This document shows positions 23,401 through 35,400 of a stretch of 64,000 nucleotides of DNA, piece after piece. The translations under genes and the position numbers were made by a program. The notes beneath the pieces are model-generated. The model did no database searches, was not told the DNA's origin, and saw nothing but the letters and a program-made list of their open reading frames with translations. Location of the stretch: NCBI GenBank assembly GCA_000727475.1, contig KL647295.1, forward strand, positions 2,626,476-2,690,475. Reading direction: 5' to 3'. Source of the stretch: Sarcocystis neurona. Lineage: Eukaryota > Apicomplexa > Conoidasida > Eucoccidiorida > Sarcocystidae. How positions within the stretch are numbered: position 1 is the stretch's first letter; every line of letters starts with the position of its first letter.

Positions 23401-26400
23401 TATGTGTACAGGCACGTACTTCATCCTTGTCATTTCTTGTGTGTCGTTAATTCATTCTACGTAGGTGCGAGATGTACGCTCCTACAAAGTACGACGTGGA
23501 AACCATCACTCTGGCGGTACTTTTTGGTGTTCTTCGGGTGGCTGCGGGTGTCGTCCAAGAGAACCGACTTGCTTGTTTTTCATTCTTTGTCTTGCGTTCG
23601 TGGATAATTCGTTTTCTTGCCTCTCCTTTTTTCTTTGTCGTCTACTTCCCCTGGCGAGTCTCCCGGCGTCTGTTTGACCTGCGGGTGCACACACGTCGTC
23701 CTTGTCTCCGTGTTGCTGCACCGAGTCTTGTGCCTCTTTCTTCTGTCCGTTCTGTGTTTCAAAGATATGTGTGTGCGACTTTATTTACCAGATGAACGCG
23801 CTGCGGGCAGAAAACATACGAGAGGATGGCCGTGCGTGCCCTCTGTGCGTTGTCCTTCTAGTGGGATTGTCATAACTACGGAGTATTCTATTTACCTGGT
23901 CAAGGCCGGTGCCCACAGCCACCGCAAAAATTTCACCTGTACAAATGTGAATATAAAAGGTGTTTAAGTCAAGAAGCTCGTCGCTAAATATCTGTTACAA
24001 GTAGCCCAGCTGCTTCTTATATGTGTATATATGTATGCGTGTGTGTGTGGGTGTGTGTGTGTGTGTCCACGGGGTGGCGCCGCATCTCCTTCGCTCGAAA
24101 AAGTGACTTTTCTTCCGAATGCGTTACAGAAGTTCCGCTCAAGTGCGTCCTGCTGTTATTGTCGCTGCAGCTGCACCACCGCCTGCTGCTGCTTTAGTCC
24201 TGTTGCTTGTATACGACTGCAGCGACAACAACTCCTGCTGCTCCAGCTCGACGTCTCCCGTCTCCGTCTCCCGTAGTGCTGCTGCTGTTGCTGCTGTGGA
24301 GTTGAGACAGGAGTTCCACTCCGGTTCTACGCTTTTTGCTTATTTCCCTTTTTCTACGTTATGTTAACGACCCGTATTTTCAGCTGTCTTCTTTTTCAAC
24401 TCTCTCGTGTTCCCGTTTCCGTTTCGTTATATTATTCTTCGTTTCTCTTCGTCTTTACCGGTCCTCAGCTCCTCTTTCATTAGAGATAATGTGTCATAAA
24501 CGCCATCCTTTTCCCTCATAACCTCCATGTCTTTCTTTGCATTTTCTTCGCACCTCCATTTGTTATCGCTCATTCTCTTTGTCTTCCTTCCTTTTCCTTT
24601 CCACTTCCACGGTTGTCCGTCCTATCCTCAGCTTGATGCTATCCGTCTGTAAAATATCTATCTATCTTTTTCTTCTCCCCGCTCCTCTTCCCTGTCTTCT
24701 CGGATCATTTTCGAGTTCCCCATCGGTTGTCCTCTTCTCCATCATTCCCTCGTCGAGTCAACACCTTCCATCCTTTGGTGTAGTTTTCGCCTCCTTGCTT
24801 TTCTGCCATCTCGCTTCTTACCGCCTTTCCTACACTTCTCGTAGGATAATGTCTGGTCCCTTCATTGCTTCTCGTCCTTCCTCAACTGACTTCCCCTGTC
24901 TCTTTCATTTTCATTTTGTTTCTCTCCGTCGTAACAGGCCTCTCGAACGACCCTTCGTCTTCTCAGCGCTGTTATCGCTTGTTTTTCGGTGTGGCTCTGG
25001 CAACTGCTACGTCTGCCGAGCCGATAAATGAAGTGTACGTACACTTTACACACACACAAGTGGACACCTGGGGATCTCATTCTGGTTAGTTGTATTTTCG
25101 CGGTTTACGTGCACATTCCACATGCCACTGCGCTTGTGTGGCTCTTCAAGAGGACCTGGACGGACAAGGTTCCACAAGTCGTCTTGCTGCGGTTTCCGGT
25201 GTACCTACACCCCGTCATCACAACGTACACTTTCGAGTTTGTGTGTTTTTAGGACAGTAGGGGATGAGGAATTCGGCAAAATAATGTCTAGATTTTGACT
25301 GTGTGATGTTCTCGCGTAAGTGGGGAACCCGATAACATAATGTAGAAATTTTGACTGTGTGATGTTCCCGCGTTTTGGTTGACAGGTGTTGGCGGAGTGT
25401 GTGCCCGGCGCAGATGCGTACGAGCTGTGCAAGCTGGGCGACAGTTGCATTCTCGAAGCTTGTAAGAAGGTCTATAACAAGAAGGAGAACGGGAGAAAGG
25501 TTGAAAAAGGCATTGCTTTCCCCACCTGCATTTCGGTGAACGAAATCTGCGGCCACTACTCGCCAATGGAAGGCGGGGAGGAAGAAAACGTTATGAACCG
25601 CAAACTGCAGCAGGGGGATGTCGTCAAGGTGGATATGGGCTGTCACGTCGACGGGTACATCTGCGTTGCTGCGTACACAGTCGTGTGTGACAGCGCTCTT
25701 CCTGTTGAACTTGCTGCTGAAACGGCCAACGCCGCTGCTGCTGGTGGAGCAGCAGCAGCAGCAGGAGCAGCAGGAGGAGGCGCAGGGGCAGCGTCAGGGG
25801 GGGGGGCGAGCAGCAGCGGGGAGGAAGAGAAGAAGAAAAGAGAGGAAGGACGCAACAGCAGCAACGGCAGTGGGTCTCGTGTAAAGGCGATTACTGGGAG
25901 AAAAGCCGACGTGATCAAGGCGTGCTGGGCAGCTGCTGAAGCGTGTATGCGTCTTGTCAAAGTTGGACACAAGAGCGGAGAAATCACCAAGATTATCGAG
26001 ACTGCTGCGAAGCAGTTCAACTGCGCTCCGCTGCAGGTAAGAGAAGAGAAGCGCTGGAGAGGGGAAGAAGGGAAGTGCGTGTCGTCGCCCCACTGCAGCC
26101 TTTCAAAAGGACGGTACACAGAGCCTGGCGTGTTGCATAGGGTACTCGTCCTCCTCCTTTTTTCCTACTAGAGAGAAAAAGGAGCAGCGTGTGTGGACTC
26201 TCTGATACGTCTCACGCAGAAAAGCGCAAAACGAACGCTTTCAGCGATATTTCTGCCCACATTCCTCTGCTGTCGGGGAAAGCAGGAGGGATTCTGATTG
26301 TCGTGTTGGTGGTTTTACAGCAGCGGGGCAACGTTTGATACTAGGGAACCAGCAGCTTCTTGTGGGGAGGCGTTTTTGTCACTGCTTGAATAATAGAGGC

Positions 26401-29400
26401 CCGTGTTTTTCCTCTCAGGTGTACGTACACCCCACACACGACAGCGCCGACTCCACAAGTTCAACTGTACGTACGTACGCCCGGGCTTGGTGGGGTATGA
26501 CCAGCACCGTAGTTTTTTTGCGTCGAAACTTGAAAATACGTCGGAGACACGTGCCGGGTCGTTTGGTGCCGAACGTCTAGCTTGATTCTTGTCGCAGCGT
26601 CGCTAGCCGTTTATGCCCAAGTGTACGTACACACCACATTTTTTGCATATGTGTGTTCTGGGCGGAACGTGCCAGTATTTCTTTGCGTGTGTGTACGTGG
26701 TACCTCCTTCATGTGCGCGCGGTCGCCCCCACGTGCAGGAGACGGGTGTATATACACCTAGTCCGAGGGGCCGTCCACCTGAGGAGGGGGCTGCGTATAT
26801 ACGCTCTTCTGTTCGGTGTACGTACACTTCACGGAGGACGTATGTGTCCGTCACCCGTCCCGCGCGAGAGCGTCTTCATGACCAAAACGCGCCCTCAATT
26901 ATTTCCGTACATCCGTCTGTTCACGTCGGTCGTGAACGTTCTGCACGCCGGCTCAGGTGTATCTGCAGCCCCCCGGGTGTGCATACACCCCATTATCCGG
27001 TGGGGACAAGAAGATGTGTCGCTGCAGCTCATGTTCGTGACATCATGGAAGTACTGGCGTTTGTCGTGCAGAACTCTCATAAGCGGTAATGTCTGTCTGT
27101 ATGGGTACACATATAGGGATGGCTGCTGTTGGGCACACGGCCACAAAAGAATACAGTACGATAAAGGTCTTAGCAGAGGCAGCCCCAAGTTTGTGAGCTG
27201 GAGATACACACACGTACACACGTCTTCGTGCTTCTGCGATAATTCTGTCCTCCTGGGGTGCAGGGTGTTTCCTCTCATCAACTTAAACGCTACGTTATTG
27301 AAGGCAGCAAGTGCTTCGCCAATGCCTCGCCTGGTCCTGGGGATGAAAAGGTAAATTTTCTGTACTGCGCTATCATTTCACCGCTTCCTATTCGTATATA
27401 TCTCTCTGGTGTAAATCGTATATATGTGTGTGTAACTGCTCGCTCCCGTCTCCATCTCTCTCTTTCCGTGTATATATTTATATATATATATATATATGTA
27501 TACATGTATATATATATATATTTGCACGGGTACATTTGTGTGTGAGCGCCTACACCTTCGATCCTAACGACACCCCATGTTTGTGTAAGTTTCTTTATCG
27601 ACGTCTACATATATAGAAAAGGCGAACACAGGGATGAAAACTATTTACTGCGTCTGTACAACATCAGACATATCACTCGATGTATCTCTATGTGTACGTG
27701 TGTGTAATAAGTATATATATATATATGTACGTATGTGAATATATATGTACACGCACAGCTACAGCCATACACATCACCTACAAATGTATCTATTCAAATA
27801 TATAACATATATATACACGCATACACACATCCACATATGTACAACATATATGTGCAAGTAGTTGCGCCTATACATATATGTGTATACGAGAATGTCGAAA
27901 ACGACAAAACTACCTGTGTCTTGAAGAACGCTCGACGTGTGCTCGTCTTCACATATATGACCTTCAAGCAACAGCCTGCTTGACATGTACGTACCGACAG
28001 GCGTATATGCGTACATGTGTGTGTGTGTGTGTGCGGGTCGGCTTATAACAGGAGCCGTCTACATATATGTGTACCTCGACACGCCTATCAGCACTCCTCC
28101 GTCCTGTTGGCGTGGGGGGCGTGTGCTGCTTCATAGCCATTGGCAAAAACTGCGGTACCTGCCCACTTCCACGTGTACGACCGGGACGCAACAGCCTGTC
28201 TCTTCACTTGTACGTGCCTACTGACGTATGTATAGATATGTATGTGTGTGTAGGCACCTAGGACGCAGAACGTTGGCTTACGTAGTTTGCCGTACGAATG
28301 TGTGTACTTTGTCTACACACGTTTGTGCGCCCCTGCGTCCTGCTGGGAAGTGCGGATTCGGCGTGTTATTTAGTAGCAAAAACTCCGCGCGGCGACTCCT
28401 GACCGCTGCTGCGTCACATGGTGGGGATATACGAGCCTGTTCTCGTTGTTTCTGGCGAGAGGGGAAGGGGCGACTGCAGACGTAGACGCGGCACTGCCGA
28501 TGGCTGCAGCACGGCCGTTCCTGCCCGGTGACACTGGCGCAGGAAAAACGTATTTCTCTGTATATTGCTCGGTGATTGCCGTTGTAGAAAACGTGTTTCT
28601 CTGAATCTTCATGGGTCGTTGCCCGTGTAGAAAACGTACTTATCATCTGAATGTTGGTGGGCCGTTTTTTGTGCAGCCGGAAGAATTCGAATTTGAAGCG
28701 AACGAAGTTTACGGCGTCGATATCGTCCTCTCGACAGGTACACTTTGCCGCACTTCATAAATGAAAGGAGATCTTCTTCTTCTGCCTGTTGCTGTTGCCG
28801 CGCCTCAAAGGGAAAAGGACATCTTTCTCGTTTTCCCTTTGTCAGTCTTTTCTTGTGCTTCTTCTCCGTCTGCCTGCTGCATGCGCACATCTCCGTCCTG
28901 CGCGTCTCCACCCTTTTATTGGTGTGTGTGAGGACAGCGCTCCGTTGTCTGTGAATATATATATATATATATATACATATGTATGTGTGCTGTGTATGTG
29001 TGCAAGTATCTCTCTGTATGGGGACGTGGTATGAAGACGCGAACGTCAAGAAGCTGATCTGTGTGGTCGTATAGTCGGGAACCTCTCGACATGTCTGTAC
29101 GAAAAAGGAAGAGGAGGACGAGGAGAAGCACAGGCTTCATATAAAGATGATTACCTTATAATCGGCTACGTAGGACTAGGGCGCGTTGTGCAGTGATTTT
29201 CCACGTGGACAGAGGTGCGATGCGCTTGTAGGTAAAGTGACACATGTCTCTCTTCTTAAGCCTGTTGGGAGTGCTAAAGAGGATGCAGAAGATATTTCCA
29301 GCCGCTGGGACGTCAAGTAAAAAGCGGTCCACAAAAAGAAAGAGATGAACACCTCCTCTTTGCGAGCCCAGACAGCTGCAACACCTCTTGTCTCTGACTA

Positions 29401-32400
29401 CCGGAGCAGCCCGTCCCCCGCACATACGCGCGTGTACACACAGAGGCAACACAGAGATGTATGACGACATCTGTTCTGTCCACCCGCCCACGTCCTGCGA
29501 CAGACTTCTCGAGGAACAGGAGGAGCACAGAGCCCGCGAGGAACAAAAGTGACAGCAACAGACCAGCAGGGAAAAAAGCCGGCGTCGCGCAGGGGCAGGG
29601 GCAGCAACAGCGGCGGCAGCACGGCACCACCTGTAGTAGCACCGCGCACAGAGTAGCTGCAGTAGCAGGAATCGCAGCAATAGGGGAGCAGGAGGAAAGC
29701 AGACTACTCCTAGACATACAGCAGTAGTAGGTGTAGTAGCAGGAATCGCAGCAATAGGGGCAGCACAGCAGCGGGATCGCGCAGCAGTAGCAGGTGTCGT
29801 CACAGCAGTCGCAGCAGTAGGGTAGCAGCAGTGGCAGCAGCAGCCGCAGCGTTTGCAGCAGCAGGCGCAGCAATTGCAGCAGCAGCCGCAGCAATTGCAG
29901 CAGCAGCCGCAGCAATTGCAGCAGCAGGACAGCAGACTAATACTAGACCTGCAGCAGTAGCAGGTGTAGCAGCAGCAATCGCAGGAACAGGGGAGCAGCA
30001 GGCGCACGGATAGGAGCAGCAGGACAGCAGACTAATACTAGACCTGCAGCAGTAGCAGGTGTAGTAGCAGCAGGCGCAGGAACAGGGGAGCAGCAGGCGC
30101 ACGGATAGGAGCAGCAGGACGGCAGACTACTACTACTATGTTGTAGCAGAGCAATGTGTAGGACAGGGACAACATCCCTATTTTTTGAAAGGGCGTCCGT
30201 CTGCGGTATATCAGCCGCTTTGCGTGGCGAATTGTCCTACGTATGTGACGTGAACATTCCTATATTATGGAAGACGTCTGTGCGTGTGTTTCTTAATTCC
30301 TGTAGTATGGAAGACGTACATTTATTCGTGTACCCCTTTAGTATTGAAGAGGTACATATATTTGTCTATCCTTGCAGTACGGAAGACGCACACACATTTG
30401 TGTATCGTGGTAGTCTTTTGGCGCTACTTCAAGAAATAATGTGTGGGTCCACTTTCTCTCAATATACACGGCCGCACAGAGTCAACTTCGGGTGCCTCTC
30501 CCTCCGTGTCCAGGACGACTGCCGCAACCCGGTCTTCGCACGCACGTATATATGTGCGTGAAAAAATAACACACGTGGTCGTGTGTCGGTTCTGGACTTC
30601 TGTCGCGGCGCGCCGTCTCCTTTTTTGCGCGTCTTGTTCGGGATTTGTTTTCTTCTTTCGCGTCTTCTCCTCCTCCTCCTCTTGTGCTACGTTCGCCTGC
30701 GGTGACAGCTCGACAACGTCCCGGCGAATTTATGACGGCGCCCGCGCGTTGGTGTTCATGGACAAGTCGTGTGGATACGTGCGGATACGTGCCCACCACA
30801 CACACTGTATGTCCACATACATATACGTATATGTGTAGAAGCAAATAGAGAAGGACACGGAACTCTGTCGACCTGTATGTGTTTTTGTGTGTATGATGTA
30901 TGCGGGTGTATGTGTGTAGACGCAGGCGGCTGCGAGGTACTTGAGTATGTACTTCGAGAAGAGAGACGCGTCTACATTTATTTCTCGGTGATGTGTCGGT
31001 TCCCGCGTTTGTCGCACGTCCCGGTTCTCTTCTCCGCCGTCTCTCCTTCGTGTTTCGTAATCTTTTCTAGGGGGTCCTTTTTCTCTGCACACTTTCCCGG
31101 CACTTTTGTGCTGCTCCCTTGGCGTCTTCTTCCGTGTCTTCTGCTCTCTCGCGTGTGTTCTCTTTTCTGGCCAAGTTTTTCGCCTTCGTTTCTTCTGCGG
31201 ACGACTTGCTCAGGAGAAGGAAAGCCGCGGGACGGGGCTATGAAGCCGACGGTGTACAAACGTGCGGTCGATCGCACGTACATTCTCAAGTCGCAGCTTG
31301 GCAGACACTTCATGAGCGAAGTTCAAAGTAGTGAGTCGTCCACCGTGTGGCATTCGCGCTTCGAATTATTCATCATCCAAATGAGCAGCAGCTGAATCAG
31401 TCATTATACCCACAAGCGACGAAAAAGCCGAGTCCTATATCTCTGGGCACGTCCGTGTATGTCTTTCTATACTCTTTGCATCTTTTTTCTTCGAACTGTC
31501 TCGTATTCTTCATTCGTTTGTGCCCGTGTGGAAATGCCCAGATGGACTGTCTCTGTCTCGCTGGCCATCTCTCTTCTGAGATACATTTATATATGTGTGG
31601 ACGTGTGTCCTGTTTTGCGCGTGGAATGTATGCGGGGACGTCGACGGACGTGTGTGTGGGTGTGGGACGTATGTCGCGGAAAAGAGAGGCAGATTCTTTT
31701 GGAATTTCTTCAGACGTGTTGAGTTGCTGGTCTACTTTTATACTCACGTCTCCACGTAGAGGTGTGCGCATTTATGTGGTCTACACAGACATATATATGG
31801 GGGGGTTTGTCTGGCCATCGAGAAGCCCACGTAAAAAAAGTGTAGCGTACCTAGACACGTATGTATACATGCTTTTCTACGGGAGATATTTTGCTCTTTT
31901 CGTGGAGCTGGATACCGACACACGCAACCACACACTTCTGTTTACGGAAGTCTATATATAGATGCGTATATCTATATGTAAGTGCGCACGTCTGTGTGTA
32001 TATGTGTATGTGTAAAATATCAATTTCTGTTTATTTTAACGCGTGCACACAAGTCTGCGTCTATAAACGTGTATATATACATGTATGTCCATATCGATTT
32101 TTGTTGATTCTGACGCGTGTCTACATGCGTATGTCTACAAATATGTATGTATATATATGTGTATGTGCGTATCGATTTCTGTTGACGCATGCGGATATGT
32201 GTGTACGTATGTACGTGTGTATACGTATTTATGTGAGAGACGGGTAGACCCAGATGTGTTTATATGGGTGTCTACGTGTACCCGCGTCTGTATATACAAA
32301 TATGTATATACATGTGTGTACTCGATATGTGTGTGTGCGAGTCGATTTCCACGCGTACATAGGTCTACATGTGTATGGGCATGTGTAGGTGTCTGCGTCT

Positions 32401-35400
32401 TCGGCTTTGTGGAGACGGAGGCTGTCCACGTGTTTGTATGGCAGACAACAACTCTCTATATCTGTACAAACGTATATCCGTATGAATATGTATGTGCTTG
32501 TGTGTATACGTACATGTGTACATATTATATGTATGTGTACACGTGTACGTGTACACCTGTATAGAGATCCACGTCTACAGCGAGGCACAGAGGTACATAT
32601 ACTTCGTGTATGTGTATGTCTGTGTGCCCAATAAGGACATATGTGTATATACATATGTATACATATACGGGTGTGCTCTCCTATATAGAGATCCACGAAT
32701 GCGAGCATCTCCAGGGAGGTACATAGGAGGTAGATATACGTGCCTGTGCCTGTTAATAACGTGCTGACGGTCTGCTGTGGCTTCTGTCTGCGTCTCCGTC
32801 GCTTCCGCTACTACTGTCCTCCCCACCAGCCGTTCTGTTCGCACGTCTACCCCGTCTGTCCCCAGCGGACCCCCAGCAAGTCTCCCTGCACGCCCTCGAC
32901 ACACAACAGCGAGTGTCCCGGCGCACATATATGTGTGTGCCTCGACTTGTATAGATGGGATGAATATAAACAAATGTATTTTTTGCCTATATATGCACGT
33001 GCACTTCCTGTTGATGACCGGTGGTGTATTCATGTGTACAGTGATCCGTAAATATACTGTCTCGAGTCTACGCACTGTCGAGTCCTGCGCCGGACTTGTT
33101 GGGGACGACACACATTTCTGTCAGACTTCTACAGCGCTCTTTCTCGTGGCAGATTTACGTTCCGCTCTCCCCACACACACAAGCCTTCGTATGCACTTTG
33201 CTATATTCACAGGTGTGTACACAAATGTCCCTATATACAGCTCCACACGTAAGAAACACATATATGTATGTGTACGCAGACAAACGTATACTTACGTGTT
33301 CTCATGTGCATGTATGCACACCAGTTCTGCACATCTCTATATATACACAGATATACGTACGTGTCTTCTTGTCTCACGTATACATATATGCAGTTGTAGA
33401 CGTCATTACCGTATATGTATATATACACATATACAGACCCATACTTACACGTTCTCGTGTGCATGTGTCTTCATCAGTTCTACACATAGTACGTATCTGT
33501 GTATATATACATAAACGGACGTGGTATAACGTCTTGTAATACGTTCACACATACACCTATGCAATTCTTAACGTAATAAACATATATGTGTATGTGTGTG
33601 TGTGTGTGTCCCCGCACGCTTGTGGATTCCCACGTATGGGTATATGTGTCTATAACGAGAGACAACATGTTGTTCTATGCTTTTCTCTCGCTTCGTTTGT
33701 ACGTAAAGGTACGTATGCTTATAGACGTCTACATACGCGCATATATCTGCAGTTCTACACAGAAGAAGTACATGGATATATGTATATATCCCTCCTTCAC
33801 GTATGGGGATATCTTCACTTTCACACGTCACATACATAGAGAGTTGCGTATATTTATATACGTTCACATATGTGTATATATACAGTTCCACACGTAACAA
33901 ACATATACATACACATGTGTGCAAGAACATACGTATACGCACGTGTGTATCTCCAATTCTACACAGAATACATATATATGTATATGTATATATGGGTACA
34001 TAGACCTACGTATACATCTTGGTATACGTTTATATACGCGTGTAAACAGTTCAATACGTAAGAAATATACATATATATACACGCGTATTGTTACTGAAGG
34101 CTGTGTGTTTGTGTGCGTCTCTTTCTCTCAAGAATGTCTGTGTTTTGCTATGTGGTTGGGGCGGTGTAGGTCAACAGCTGAGACATATGAGAGAGATTTA
34201 TATGTTCATATACACTGAAACAAGTGTGTAAGCGTGCATATGTATATATGGGAAAGGCGCGTCGTCGTTTCTGCGTTTGACCCGCAGCGACTTTTTGCGT
34301 TTTTTGATGCCTTTTCTTCGCCGCGTGGATGCATCTGCGTGCGTGTGTGTGTGGATGCATGCGTGCACGTCCTTTATTCGGTCGTTCTGTGTGTTTGCCT
34401 CTTCTTGGGTGATTCTCCGGTGTGTTCGGTCTGTGTGTATACGCTGCTTTGCAGAATATCCGACACTTCCTTTCTCTCTACGGGCACTCGGCGACGAACG
34501 AGCCATTCGTGTCGGCGTTGCGGAGGCCATGCGCCACGAACTGCTGCATCCGTATCCTGTTATGACCGGTGAGGAGCTTCGTCCGTTCGCAACCCACTTC
34601 TTCCTTATGTGGACTATATCTCCTACTTTCCGTCTCTCACGTCAAAACGTATACATGCGTGCTGCATGCCTCTGTACGTTTTTTGTCCTGTACGTGTGTA
34701 TACACATAACGTGTACATTCGCGTATATGTCTGTACGTGGGTCGCGTTCCTCAAGTACGAATACGTGACGTATATATACTTGCATATGTCTCTGCAGATA
34801 AATACCTCTTGCTGTCCTGGACGTTTACATAACGTATATGTCTCTATCTCCATACGTGGATGTTTGTCCTGTATGTATACTTAACGTACACACTCATATA
34901 TATATGTGTCTGTGTAAGTGTGTTTCGTGTACGTCTGTTTAACGTGGACGTGCAGATATGTGTATGTGTTTGCACATGTGTTCTGATTTTGTACGCATAC
35001 TTAAAACGTATACATGCATATATATGACCATGCACAGATAGATATGGTGGCCCCTGTGTAGGTCCATTGAACGAAGAGCTACAAATGGTGGACGTCCCTT
35101 TGTGTCCCCCTCTCTGTGTTTCCGACTCCGGAGGAGTCTTCTCCAGAAAGCGACGAAGGATCCATCCAAAAAGTTTCACACGTCGTATTTTACGTATAGG
35201 TGCATGTATGTGTGCGTGTGTGTGTCTCACATCTATTCATGGTTCTGCAAGGATGCACGATATATATTGTACGACAATATATATCCGTGTCTCTGTCTTT
35301 GTCTCGTGTATATATGTAAAGTGAAGGTGTTTGTCTGCAGGCGACCGAAAGAAGGGGCCCAGTCGAATGGCTTCGTATACGCGTCTTTGCGCCTACTCGG

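Larger units (their letters stand above)
17605..25385 (+). other. PA2G4 intron 1 (7781 nt)
   Basis: Donor GTAAGC, acceptor TTGACAG. Contents from left to right: about 0.6 kb of complex sequence; a 22-bp-stem hairpin at 18219; a cluster of GTGTAYGTACAC-like palindromes at 18661-18990; TA and CA microsatellites near 19200; about 5.5 kb (19,400-25,000) with a strong pyrimidine bias on the sense strand and islands of (TA)n and (GT)n at 21415-21465, 21675-21720, 22010-22060, 22590-22605, 22670-22700 and 24030-24065; a CTG patch at 24165-24300; and a 56-bp tandem duplication just before exon 2. Confidence 0.9.
28738..31213 (+). other. PA2G4 intron 4 (2476 nt)
   Basis: Donor GTACAC, acceptor TTGCTCAG. 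It holds a (TA)n run near 28955-28975, a CAG-rich minisatellite (29600-30150), a 36-bp coding-like tandem repeat (30304-30411) and GT/TA-rich sequence near 30780-30920. Confidence 0.88.

Noticed and set aside
29156..30007. 283-codon minus-strand Cys/Leu-rich frame
   Set aside because: Produced by the CAG minisatellite read antisense; parallel frames are equally open.
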